Notes under the pieces: model-generated
Database searches by the model: none
What the model was told of the DNA's origin: nothing
The model's input: the letters and a program-made list of their open reading frames with translations, nothing else
Assembly (NCBI GenBank): GCA_963693285.1
Contig: OY848928.1
Coordinates: forward strand, 5,113,827 to 5,177,826
Direction: 5' to 3'
Length of the DNA stretch: 64,000 bases
Source: Xestospongia muta
Taxonomy: Eukaryota > Porifera > Demospongiae > Haplosclerida > Petrosiidae
Program-made: the position numbers and the translations under genes
In this document: positions 35,337 through 50,485 of the stretch, piece by piece
How the letters are laid out: the number at the start of each line of letters is the position of its first letter
How positions within the stretch are numbered: position 1 is the stretch's first letter

Positions 35337-37684
35337 TTAATGACATTGATCCCCAAAGTTATCATCAAATAACGACAAATCTTTAGACCATTTGTAGATG
35401 TAGCTCTGAAATGTGGCAGAAGTATTTTCTTCTACGACAAAGAAACGATCAGTTAATAAAGAAAGCAATGTTCTTTACACTTACTTAATTTGTTATACAA
35501 ATTACTAAAATCTTGAAATGATATTGATGAATCAATTGTTATAACATAATTCTGCCACGCTATGTGATCTTTGAGAGCGTTTTTAACGTCTTTTTTCCAT
35601 TGACGTACAAGATCTGTTTAATTAAAAACAAGATAACAAAACATTTATCAATTCTTTTTGAATTCTCTCTACATAGTAATTAAAGTCAATAATAATTAAT
35701 TTTAAACTCTGACTATTGCTTACCTCTTGTAGTCCCAGTCTTTTCACGACTAGTGGAAAATTTTCCTTTAACTTGCTTCATCCATATACCTTGTAGTTTC
35801 TTTCGTTCAGTTAAAGCTGCTCTCCACTGAGCTTCTTCAGACAGACTGAGATCCTATTTAAATTATTTAAAAAACTAGTCACTATTATAACAAACTATTA
35901 TTGTATTCCATGCCTGAGGGTTTATATTAGGTAGAGATAATCCACACTCAATTGTTCTCTGTCTCCATCGAGCCAATTGACAATAAAAGAGACACATATT
36001 GAACTGAAATCCAGCTTCAATAAAATAATAAAAAAATATTTTCCATTTTAAAATAACTAACCTTTACCATCACATGAACCTATACAGTCGTCTTCTAAAT
36101 GACGGAATTAAATTTAAAATTCTTTGTCTCTTTAATTGACTTACCACAGGTTCCAATTTTGTTAAGACGATATCCATCATCACATACATTACATTTACCA
36201 ATATCACTGGAACATGTCTGACAGTTTGGTAGCAAGCACTGGCTACAATTTGAACTTGACCAAGACCCGCTACAAACACATATGTAACTGTTGACACCAT
36301 CAACACAAGTGCCACCATTTTGACAAGGGTTAGGATCACAATCATCAATATTTGTCTGACAATTTTCTCCAGTGTATCCATTGGAACAGATACAGTTGTA
36401 ACCAGCTACTCCATCTACACAAATGCCACTATTTTCACAAGGATTAGAATTACAATCATCAATGTTTGTTGTACATTTAGTTCCAGTATATCCATTGGAA
36501 CAGACACAATTATAACTGTCTACTCCATCGACACATGTACCGTCATTTTGACAAGGATTAGGATCACAATCATTAATGTTTACTGTACAATGAGTACCAG
36601 TATATCCATTAAAGCAAATACAGCTGTAACTGTCTACTCCATCGACGCATGTACCACCATTTTGACAAGGATCAGGATCACAATCATCAATGTTTACTGT
36701 ACAATGAGTACCAGTATATCCATTAAAGCAAATACAGCTGTAACTGTCTACTCCATCGACGCATGTACCTCCATTTTGACAAGGATCAGGATCACAATCA
36801 TTAATGTTTACTGTACAATGAGTACCAGTATATCCATTAAAGCAAATACAGCTGTAACTGTCTACTCCATCGACGCATGTACTGCCATTTTGACAAGGAT
36901 TAGGATCACAATCATTAATGTTTACTGTACAATGAGTACCAGTATATCCATTAAAGCAAATACAGCTGTAACTGTCTACTCCATCGACGCATGTACTGCC
37001 ATTTTGACAAGGATTAGGATCACAGTCATCGATATCAAATTGACAATGTTTTCCAGTGTATCCTCTGGAACATTTACATGTATAGCCATTAATACCGTCA
37101 ATACAAACACCATTTTGACAATTATGTTGCAAGCAATCATCAATGTTACTTTCACAGAATGTCCCAGTGAATCCACTATCACATAAACAATAGCTACAGT
37201 TAGTAATATTTGAAAATCCATTGACACAGGTAAGATTACATTCTATATAGACAAGTAATAAGACATAAGTTAAGAGTTATAAAGATTTAAACTAACTGTC
37301 ACATTGTTCTCCTATCCAATAAGGTACACACTGGCAGTCGAAATTATTATCAGGTTCTTTGTTTACTCCACACTGTTCTGTGCATTGGTTGTTGTCATAG
37401 AAACTGCAGCAGTCCGTACTATCAAAATAGTTTCCAATGCATAATGAATTAGCATCTTCTTTAATGCATTTCTCTGGACATTCTAGCAAAAGTTAATGTA
37501 TTTAATTGCTTTGTGAGTTATAATGTTTAATGACATTCTGTACATTGTGTCAACCAAATGTTCTTCAGAATATATCAATAATTCATACAAACACGTTTTG
37601 TTGTTAGGGTTTATTAAATAAACTATAGAATGAAGCTAGCAAGTTGTTGCATTATTACATGGAGTACTAAATATTTATTATATA

Positions 37685-37755
<71 letters not shown>

Positions 37756-37774
37756 ATATATATATATATATATG

Positions 37775-37847
<73 letters not shown>

Positions 37848-38960
37848 TATATGTATATATATATATATATATTAACTTTTTGAACAAGTAGTATTTACTA
37901 TAAACCTAATCAGTTGTATATTAGAAAAATCTACAAGTAATCAGTTCAAAGTTATTGGACACACGCACAAGAAACCTTACACTAGCTAATTATACTATTA
38001 ATCAGATAATATAAACAGTAGCCATGCCATGGTTTATATTTGTGTTAGCATGAAAATTAAATTTAAAAAAATAACAACTACTATTAGACAATGTTATACC
38101 ACAGAAACACATACAACTTTTACTGTTATGTAAGCTGATTGTACTCTCTAACCTCAGAAATGAAACTTCAAAGCACACGAACATTGTTATGATATGAGAA
38201 GCAATGTAGTTTAGCTGGTTGCTAGACAACTAATTACATTATTGACCAACTATTTGAGTAATTTTTGTTTGGCAAACCATCAGACTAACATCGTTTGCCA
38301 GGACTTTTTTGGACAATTACATGGTTACCAGACATGTGATTCACAAAGGGGATTGGATTGCTATGGCAACATAATTTTGTAATGTTTCAACATGAATGCA
38401 CAATATTAATTATTTATATTTAGCTTCCTTTGAAGTAGAGCAGTATTCTCAACGATGTATGTATTCGATACCCTTGAGATCATCTTACCTATACAGTGAT
38501 GGATCGGATCACCTGCTGTAGGTACGCCTACAGTTGGAGCTTCAAATCCTTGACAGAATGAACAGTTTGTCTTAGTGTCATTTGCAGATCTTCCAAGAGT
38601 ACTAAATGTAAGCTGAAATGCTTCATCAAATGGCTGCAATTTCCATCCCTCAAACTGTAGACAGTAAAGATCAAGATATGCTGTTTGATTCTCTTCAGGT
38701 TTGTCAGAAGCAACAAACACAACAGTGATAGTTGAAAACTTCCATCGTCCTCTCTCATTGCTAGCTGCAAGACAATTAATGTAGAACTCACGTACTTCAA
38801 ATGTTACATTAATATCGTTAGCATAACCATCATTTATAATATTAAAGGTGATAACATCAGAGATTGTCGGTACTTGACACTGTGCTGTAACAACAGTGTT
38901 AGGATTCATCAGCAGAAGAGATACAACAGTTGCAAAGATAGCAGCTACTAAGTTCATCAT
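35337..38960 (-). CDS. multi-EGF gene E: secreted protein with 8+1 EGF repeats
   Basis: Exons in transcript order: 38489-38960, 37297-37482, 36145-37242, 36062-36094, 35914-36014, 35724-35853, 35485-35613 and 35337-35431, giving 747 aa. The signal peptide is about residues 1-26. The six-Cys domain shows [18 protein letters not shown] and CIG. Exon 2 contains [11 protein letters not shown], like gene A. Exon 3 has one atypical EGF, CQNGVC, seven DPNPC-type EGFs (one with CENSGIC) and the CLLPNCQTC...CNVC module. The C-terminal domain has [27 protein letters not shown] and ends GDQCH. Exon 5 ends CAG|GCATGG, implying a GC-AG intron of 60 nt; a GT donor 18 nt downstream would instead leave a 42-nt intron and also keep the frame. 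No membrane segment follows the EGFs, so secretion is inferred. Confidence 0.88.
37677..37871. repeat. (TA)n microsatellite in intron 1 of gene E
   Basis: About 195 bp of nearly uninterrupted TA, with a few TG and AC breaks. It lies in the 1,006-nt intron 37483-38488, which otherwise shows no features. Tyr-Ile open frames here are artefacts of the repeat. Confidence 0.97.
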
Positions 38961-39228
38961 CTTTTACTACATTATAAAAACATAATAGAACTGATTGTAC
39001 ACTATTAACTATTCAAGTAGTAAACTTACCCAGCAATAGTTAAGAGATAGTAAATAAATTAAACAAGGTTAATCTGGAGGAGTGTTTTATAATCATTGTT
39101 TAGGAGGTGTGTTTAGATTATTAAATTGATTATTAAATTATGTTAAAGTTATTAAGAAAATTGTTTCATCAGCCAAAATTACAATGCAAGTAAATTGAGA
39201 AACAAAGGAATTAAAAAAACAAATGTGT

Positions 39229-42200
39229 TTATATATTTGGACATTGAGAGGGAACAGCTTCATTAGCAAATTGTTTAAAAATACTATTCCAATAGTTAAT
39301 GTATGTCTTGTAAAGATCTTCTGGATTTCCATTAGCTATGAAATAAATAAATAAAATTATAAATAGCAAGTAATTTAATTAGATAAAGAAACACATAATA
39401 TACTATAATATACTATAATATACTAGAATATACTAGAATATAGACGAGTGATTGTTAGCATGTAAATAGTGGAACAAAAAGTCAATACATTTTACTACTA
39501 ACCAGTAAACTTTGAATATATAACAAAAGATAAAAAATAATTATTTTTTGTTATATGAGATGCTTTATGTGCTAATTCTTAAATTAGTTATATTTGACTC
39601 TGTTTCCATAGCAACAAAGCACCACTATATACAGCATTATGTATGCATATATAATTAACTTATTATCTTAGTGATATATCATTGCCTTGTTTAGAAACAC
39701 AGTTATACAATCTATTAAACATTATGATGATCAGCAATGCATACCAGTGTCCAATTTAGGTACAGGTGACAAAGTAACACCGAGTTCTGACTTATAATAT
39801 TTGATCCAGGTATCGAGACTGTCCAATGCTTGTTTCAAACTTTTTCTCCATTCTCGTACAAGTTTTTGAAAGTCTATGTTTAATAAAGTACAAGAATATA
39901 ATACACATTACCATGTATGCATACATGATATGGACAGGTGCATGTAGATGTACATGTATATTTACATGTATAGGTGCATTTACATGTACATGTACATCTA
40001 CATGTATGTATATGTACTGTAGGTCACCAGCACCCAAAACCTTTTATAGTATGCGATGACTAAAACATTAGCAAAGACAGAATTAATTAAGGCTGGGCGA
40101 TTTGTTTGATAACCAAACCAATGTAATCACACATGGGATTTACTGGTGATACCATGTAAATGTCTACCCACGTACTAACCCCTCCTATATATGTGCATAC
40201 ACCTATTTTTGTATTATATAATGTGTGTGTGTACAAAATCATATACAATATTAACAAGTAATAATGTACTGTTTTGATGTTTCTCTGTAGTTGCTTCTTC
40301 AACAAGAGTTAATCCACTAATGGACGCTGATGCTCTTTTCTCCCATTGTCTTTGAAGCTTCTTGTAACAATCATATCGTTTTTTGAAACTCTTGTATGGA
40401 GTATACTTATGTCTGTTAATTTTACATTCATCAGGTATAAGACCACACTGGCGAGATAAATATTTCCATCGACATAAATACTTATCTATTAAATGATAAT
40501 AAAATTAAGATTATGGAGATGTATTTATAAGAATGGTTCACTGTTAAGAGTTAAATGAGTTAAACAATGCTCAAATAAGACTGTCTATATATTTAACCCT
40601 TGTTGAAATATAGTCCTGTTTATTAAAAGTCATATGATATATACAGTGAGTGGGTAGGTCTATTTGATACAGTCAACAAATTATAAATAAAATATCTAAG
40701 ACCACTTTATCAATTACTATAATTATTTAAGTCTTTAGATGTCTCTTTAAACATGATATTATCTACCCCCTCAAACTGACCCACCTAAATGTGGGTATCA
40801 TCTTACAAAGCTAACAGCTCTTATTTGGCAACTCAAAAATTAAGTTCCAGTAAACTAAGGCTAGCCAAGTAACACTATAAACTTGGCTAACAAATAAGTG
40901 GGTGTTCAAAGAGTCAGAGCATTTCATGAGCTTCCAAGCAAGTGTTTAGACTACTCTTGTGGTAAACTAAGTATCCTATTGCTTACATTCCAGTCTAGAG
41001 AAACTATTTGGGAAGTTATAAGTGTATGGACAGTAGTGCTCACTGATATACAAGTGTTATCTTAATTACTACAGTTTATATTGACACACCTAAACTAAAA
41101 TTAGATGATTAAAACAATATAATATAATAATATAATATATATAACAATGTTTATCAATTTAGGAATTAGGATTAAAATGAAATTATAAATTAACATCAAT
41201 TTGATTACCAAACTAGAGCAGTTTTGGAATATCAGAAGAGACTAATTACTTAATTATATTTACACTTCATGTATATTGTTTGTTAAATTATGTTATTGAA
41301 CGGGCTGTGGTTTGTAGTGTATACACCCTTAACATATACATATATCATACTACCATAACATATATTATACTACCTTAACTTATATCATACTATTACTTAT
41401 ACCATACTACCATAACATATATCATACTACTGTAACATATATCATACTACTGTAACTTATATCATACTACTGTAATATATATCATACTACTGTAATATAT
41501 ATCATACTACTGTAACTTATATCATACTACTGTAACATATATCATACTTCCTTAACTTATACCTGGAATATTATGTCATGTAGAGTACAAAGTCATTAAT
41601 TAGAGTAAGTATGTGTATTTATATTACCTGGATCACTAAGACATAGTAAATCAATGTCTTTGACTACAATAAGAAAAAATGTTTTATTTCAACGTTTGTC
41701 AATCCATCCATCCATCCATCCATCCATCCATCCATCCATCCATCCATCCATCCATCCATCCATCCATCCATCCATCCATCCATCCATCCATCCATCCATC
41801 CATCCATCCATCTATCCATCCATCCATGTCATGGACTATTTTATATCTTACCACAGCCATTTTTCATATTAGGTTTATAACCTGAAATGCAGATGTTACA
41901 AACTCCATCTTTTAGACTACAATTGACACAATTATCAATAACACAATTACTGCACTGAGAACCAGAAAAGTTTGGAAGACATGTACATGTAAAACTGGCA
42001 ACTCCATCAGTACAATTCCCTCCATTTTGACAAGGATTAGGATCACAATCATTAATATTAGTATTACAATCATCTCCTGTATAACCTTTGTCACATTGAC
42101 ATGTAAAACTACCATTCCCAAAGTCTGTACAATTTCCGTTAACGCATGTCACAATCTCACAGATGGAAACTAGAGAGAGAGAGAGAGAGAGATGGAGGGA

Positions 42201-42763
42201 GAAGGATGGAATAGAATTAAAATGTAAGGGAGACAACTTACCACATTTTCCATTTCTTATAACAAATGGACTATCACATTCGTTGCAGATGCCCAGTGTT
42301 GTGGAACAGTTCTTACAATTTTTTAACTCACATGCGTCACAGGTTCTTCCAGAAAAGTTATCAAAACAATCACAAGTGAAATTGTTAACACCATCAATGC
42401 AGACACCATTTTGACAAGGATTGGGTAGGCAATCATTGATCTTTGTATCACAAAAGGCTCCAGTGAAATCAGGATCACATTGACAAGTGAAGTTATTTAT
42501 TCCATCAATACAAGTACCGTTATTGCAGTTTACAGAGGCACATTCATCAATATTATTATCACACAGAGTACCATTATAGCCGGGAAAACATCTACATTGA
42601 AAACCATTTACTTGATCTATACATGTACCATTCACACAAGGATCGTTTGCACATTCATTAATATCTACTTCACATCCAATGCCTGTGTATCCAGGAGCAC
42701 AGTTGCAGAAACAAAAATCATTATTTAATGTGCCTCCATTTTGACAAGATATATCACATACTG

Positions 42764-42862
<99 letters not shown>

Positions 42863-44177
42863 GATAAAAGCATTACACTAATTAATGTTATTTAGTCTAG
42901 GTATCTATTAAAAGGATGGGAGGTCTACTCTTCAAAGAAGACAAACGAAAAGGTACTTTAATTGTACATTAAGTACAACACTGAAAGCGTGCAACCTTGT
43001 TTTCATTTATCTTAATGTTTAGTCTACTTGGTAGTCTAAGGGTGGATGTTGCAATTAAAAGAAATATTACCGAGTGAGTATGACTTGTGTGGGAAGCATA
43101 TATTCTCACAGTATCATATATACTGAGTAAGGATGTTAGCATAACATAAGGGAAACATTAATATCAAATATAGGAATTTAGTACATTTTCTTTATAAAAT
43201 TTAGGCAAGGTAACATTGTTAACACTGTTTTTAAACAACACTAAATTGCTGATTGTAGGCAATAATATTATCCATGAAATTCTAACCTGTGCAGTTTGGT
43301 CCAGTGAAACTGTTATTGCAGATACAGCTAAAGTTGGTTGCTGGGGTGGCAATTCTTCTATGACTGCATTGATCAGTGCATAAGCCGTTCTCGTAGAAGT
43401 TACAACAAACGTCAATTGTGAGACCTAGGCAAAAACTTAAACCTCGATTAAAACAAGTTGGACTACATACTAAAGAAAGGAAGGGAAACATATTTCATTT
43501 ATTTACAAATGATACAACGGGAAAGTATGAGCAATTTGTATTTTATAATTATATCTAACAGGAAAATACCATTGAAGGGCGTATGCAATAATTAATAAGA
43601 CAATTAAACTAATATAAAAATGTTGATATACAATAATGTTGTGGTAATTACATTATATTAAACACATCAGTGGTTGTTCTTATTAGAACTCACCAAAGCA
43701 ATGGGTTTTACTATCAAAGTTTGGCATAGCAATAGGTGGTACAGAGCTTTCTATACCACAATTACCACAATCAGTTCTGGGGTTGCTGAGATTTAAAGGT
43801 GCATTAGCATCAATACTAAGACTCTGAACATTGGAAAGTGGATTAGTAATCCATTTATAATCAGATACTTGACATGTGAGTTCGTGATAAGCCCTACAAC
43901 CAGCATCAGTTGTACAAGCACTGTCCTGGAAGGTCACATTAGTCTTAAATTGGACAATAACCGTCGCATGTCGAAAACGATTCCTCATCGTTCCAACAGA
44001 AAAACATGAGAAAGTGAAGTTGAGCAAAGTGACTTGTACATTTTGATTGGCAATAGTGTTAACTAGAGAATCCAGGAGAGTCGAAATGTCTGTTTCGGTA
44101 GGTTGGACGCAGTTGCGGGCCTCAGCCATAAATGATAACAAAGTTACACAGATCAGAAGCACCGTAAAAGATGTCAT
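39229..44177 (-). CDS. multi-EGF gene F: secreted protein with two EGF/C-x-x-C blocks
   Basis: Exons in transcript order: 43694-44177, 43287-43469, 42242-42760, 41852-42169, 41628-41663, 40270-40485, 39745-39873 and 39229-39335, giving 663 aa. Signal peptide about residues 1-20; six-Cys domain with [21 protein letters not shown]. Exon 2 has [10 protein letters not shown]. The EGF part is split over two exons: the first carries one atypical EGF, three EGFs and CELKNCKNC...CNEC; the second carries two EGFs and CVIDNCVNC...CNIC. This repeated layout suggests internal exon duplication. In the C-terminal domain, the two exons that are separate in C, D and E are fused (40270-40485). The domain ends PSQCPNI and is more basic than in the other paralogues. 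Long introns hold ATCC, AG and AT-rich repeats. Confidence 0.87.
41330..41560. repeat. ~22-bp AT-rich tandem repeats in a gene F intron
   Basis: Copies of ATATCATACTACTGTAACTT, with variants, run for about 200 bp inside the 1,142-nt intron 40486-41627. The rest of that intron shows nothing I can name. Confidence 0.85.
41703..41826. repeat. (ATCC)n microsatellite in a gene F intron
   Basis: About 31 copies of ATCC, almost perfect, lie directly beside exon 4 of gene F (which ends at 41852). On the minus strand this is GGAT, the same tetranucleotide family seen in introns of A, B, C and D. Confidence 0.98.
42763..42859. repeat. (AG)n microsatellite abutting a gene F splice acceptor
   Basis: About 97 bp of AG. 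On the minus (coding) strand it is CT and runs right up to the acceptor at 42761, so it forms the polypyrimidine tract of exon 3. A shorter AG run (42171-42192) does the same for exon 4. Confidence 0.95.
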
Positions 44178-45205
44178 TCTCTCTTCTTCAAGTTAGTGGG
44201 TGATCTTATTAAAAATACAACCAGTCAAGACTTTTTATCTACTCCATCGCCTACGCAAATGGGCATGGCTGGTTCATCAAATCAAAGCAGACTACATGTC
44301 TGAGAGGTGCTTTGTCAGCAACCGCAACGCCTTTAGCCTATCTCTATAAATTAAAATATACACGAAGATCGTTATAATTAAAGAAACATAATCTATGACT
44401 TCATTATGTTGTAGTCGTAATTTTATATTATATTTATTGAAATAATATTTATAATCGAGCCCCACTCATTCAGTATGGAGTACCACATTTTGTCGGCTGT
44501 TTTGTCTACTCTAGTCTATGTGTAGATTAATTCTATAAGCACAACAGCATTGTTTTACAGACTTAGTATGCAAACATTCTATCTTTCAATACATTTTTTA
44601 TGTCTACAGCCATTCATAGCATATAAACAAAATAACAAATGGTTACATGTATAAAACATGTGTAACGAGGAGATAATTGTTTTTAGTCCACAAAAACGTA
44701 TCAAATTTATATCTTTGGATACAGGATTGTGCATACATAGAGATTATACCTATATCCATGTTATGATGTGTCATTATAGTTCACGAAAAATTTAAAATAA
44801 TTTTTTTCTCCAATTGAATTATATTACATTGTAGACAGTCAAAGAACATAGCTTAATATTCTTATATTACAAGCAGCAACATGTCTATTGTGACTGGTAT
44901 ATAATATAATTAGTCTTTGCTTTACAACAATTAGAAAGTACCTTGTGAACCATTAACCAAGTAGTAAACATTACAATTGAAGGTATGCAAGACTGTTTAT
45001 GCATCTCATGGAAGTGGACATTTCTGTTGTCATGGCAACTAATCTGACATAACGTATAACATGTACGTATTGTTCTCGGTATTACATATCTGATTCATAT
45101 AGACAGTTGTTGACTATTGTTATTTTTGAATGGCAGATATTTCATAAAAGTAAAGTAGAAAACATGATTAAAAATTGTTTTGAGTTCTTATGATTTTAAG
45201 TCATT
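44178..45205. other. intergenic region between genes F and G
   Basis: About 1 kb of AT-rich sequence with no supported exon, RNA gene or repeat cluster. It must contain the promoter of gene F and the 3' end of gene G. Confidence 0.6.
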
Positions 45206-47778
45206 TTAACTACAACGGTCATTGGCTATTCTGTTCCGGAACTCGTCAGATATTTGTAGCCATTGTGCTCTAATATTATTATATACTTCTTGTGACTTTG
45301 TGTCTAAATTGAGGAAAATGAATAGCTATGAAATTAACCAAGACGTAAATGTAAGCTCATACCGATATCAGCTAAAATGTTTGTAAGATTGAAATTAGGA
45401 AAGTCGTTATCCACTGTTTTTATATGCTGTAGCCATATCTCCAAATTATCAACCCAAATGGAAACTGCAGCTTTCCAGGCAGAAAAGGAGTTACTGTCTA
45501 TAAAATAAGTAAAAGTGGATGCAATAGAAAACTTTACACTTACTTCTGTCAGCTAAGTCAACATTCAAACCAATGTTGGTTGCACCATTGTGCCAAGCTC
45601 CCTCGGAAATGTTTGCAGCCGTCAAAGCAACAGTGTACTGATCAAGGACAGACAAACCTGGGTCCGGTCTCATGATTGCAGGAATGGTGAGATTACACTT
45701 AATAGAATCACTTCTCCAAACTAACAATTCACAGAAGTAATTGCATATATTGATCAAGTTTTTATCTGTTGGGTAATAGAAGTGTGTGATATATGTCAGT
45801 ATCAACATCATACCATCCACCCACACACAGACACACTTGTCTAGAGTGTCTTAAGGTGGGGTTATACCACAATAAATGGACTGTTAGCAAACAATCAAAT
45901 TAATAGTATTATAGCATTCATTACTATAGTAATTTTAATGGTCAATATTGTGATGACTTTGATCACCTATTTGCCAAAAGATTAGCCAGGGAAAATTCAG
46001 GATGTTCTCAAAAGAGTTTGTAAACATAAGTATGTGAATGAACACATCAAGGCTATGGGCTATACCACTACATAATGTAATCATATCCCAGGCATATTCT
46101 GAGAACTAGAAGTCATAATTCCATTCTATTACTTAACAAGTATATAATTTACAACAGTGATTTTACAAAACGAACCTGTTAATCGAGGACAAGCAGAACA
46201 GTTGAGAACTACATAGGAAGAAAATTATAATTACAATAATATATATTAGCGATAGGAGCTTACTGCATTTTTCTGTTATACGATCAACCGTGAAACCATC
46301 AATACACTCTAAACATAATCCCTTTGTTTCGGTGGAACATCTTTTACAGTTAGGAAGGTCGCAATTCTCGCAACGATCTCCACTAAAGTTATCTCTACAT
46401 TCACAGACAGCTGTACCATTTACCACTACACAAGTACCGCCATTCTGACAATTTATATTATTGCACAAGTCAATTTCACAAGTACTGCCAGTGTAGTTGG
46501 GAGGACAAGTGCATGTAAAATTAGGATATGTTCCAGGAGTACAAGTGCCCCCATTTCGACATGGATTAGGATCACATGGATTTAAAGCTATAGAACAGTT
46601 TTCACCAGTGAAACCTGGAAGACATCGACAAGTATACTGTGGGTAGGTACCAGGAATACAAGTGCCCCCATTTTGACATGGATTAGGATCACATGGATTT
46701 AAAGCTATAGAACAGTTTTTGCCAGTGAAACCTCGAGGACATCGACAAGTATACTCTGGGTGGGTACCAGGAATACAAGTGCCCCCATTTTGACATGGAT
46801 TAGGATCACATGGATCTAAAACAGTTTCACACAGTTGTCCAGTTGTTCCTATTGGACAATTGCACATGTTACATTCATCATTAGCAGTACCATTATTTTG
46901 ACAACCGAAAGCACACTCTAAATGGATAGACAAAATCATAAACTCAAATAGCATGGACAGGAGACTCACCGCAAACAAAGTTTGTGGCTGGACTGGCGGA
47001 AAAATTAAGTGGACACTCAACAGCACAACGGTTAACAATGTATACATTACAACATTGACTAGATGAGTCTCCATAACAAAGTGTAAGATTAGCAGCAAGA
47101 CAATCATTAGGACAACCTTGGATAAAGAGAAAAGAACATACACATTATGAAAATCAATGTTACATCTCCAGCCTGTATGTTTATATAAAAGAACTTGCTA
47201 GCTCCTTATCCAATGCGTATATAATATAAGTGGACATTTTATAAACAAAATATATACATGAACTCACGTCTGCAGTGTCGAACGACATCATCACCTTTAG
47301 TGGGGTCAAGAGGAAAAACATCGTGATTTCGCGAGTTGCATCTCGAGCAGTCCGTCAATGTATTGTTGTTGGCTAGAAGTAATGCATTAGAAGCATCTGT
47401 TACCTTGTTGTAGCTCTTGATTAATCCTAATTTCCAAAATCTTCCAGAACCCACAGGTTGATCGCATACTATATCAACTTGTGCTAGTACAGAGCCAGTA
47501 TTCCCAGGCTCGCCAGTGAAGCGAACAGTGTAAGTTGCTTGACGATGGTAGCCTCGAATGTTGCCTACAGATAGACAGCTGATATTAAAGCTTTCTATGA
47601 TTACATTTGCAGGAGATCCATCGCCTGGTTGAAGCTCCGAGACGCTATTGAGTATGGTCGTTAGTTCAGAACGTGTAGGCAAGGAAGAACAGCCTTCTAA
47701 ATTCACATTTTGAGCTCCACAGAATGAATAGTGAGCCAAAAGGCTAAGACAAAATAACAGCACCTTTAGGAAACCCAT
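45206..47778 (-). CDS. multi-EGF gene G: secreted protein with 4+1 EGF repeats
   Basis: Exons in transcript order: 47268-47778, 46970-47116, 46264-46917, 46176-46208, 45544-45765, 45363-45497 and 45206-45303, giving 599 aa. The signal peptide is about residues 1-22. The six-Cys domain has CLSVGNIRGYH, LTDCSRC and HCR. Exon 2 has SQCCNVYIVNRC. The EGFs are one atypical, three [18 protein letters not shown] with a PGTYP loop, and one NINCQNGGTC, followed by CDLPNCKRC...CLEC. Exon 4 is short (NCSACPRLTG), as in C-F. The C-terminal domain contains CNYFCELLVW, SAWKAAVSIW and RAQWLQI and ends NDRCS; two of its exons are fused, as in gene F. It is the most diverged paralogue of the minus-strand series. 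Confidence 0.87.
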
Positions 47779-48057
47779 GATTCAGTGATATACTACAACT
47801 CTGCAAAGTGCAACCTTATATATCCGCGAAGCCCAGAAATACGAACAGGAGCGGGGCGGAGCGGGGCCGCAAAAGGAACGAAATCTCACATGTAGGGTTA
47901 ATAATTAAGGTTTGTTCTACAAAATCTGGACTAGCAACAACAAAAGTCCAAAACAAGTCATTCTACAAACCACAAACAAGTCATACAGGTTACCAACTTG
48001 TTATTTCAAGCACAAATATTACTAGCTAGGCCGTTGGGAAGTGTATTATACTTGTCA

Positions 48058-50375
<2,318 letters not shown>

Positions 50376-50485
50376 GCTACTCAATATACCACGTGGTTTT
50401 CAATTTTAACCCCTTCCTATTTATGGGTGGAGCTGAGCAAGTGAACGATCACATCTTTTTCTTCTATATAGATCTCTTATTCTTA
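50376..50485. promoter_or_regulatory. divergent promoter between MRPS7 and the DCAF5-like gene
   Basis: The two ATGs are 110 bp apart and point away from each other. The interval must contain both 5'UTRs and core promoters. No further motif is confidently assigned. Confidence 0.5.

Noticed and set aside
37623..37887. Tyr-Ile repeat open frames
   Set aside because: Produced by the TA microsatellite in intron 1 of gene E.
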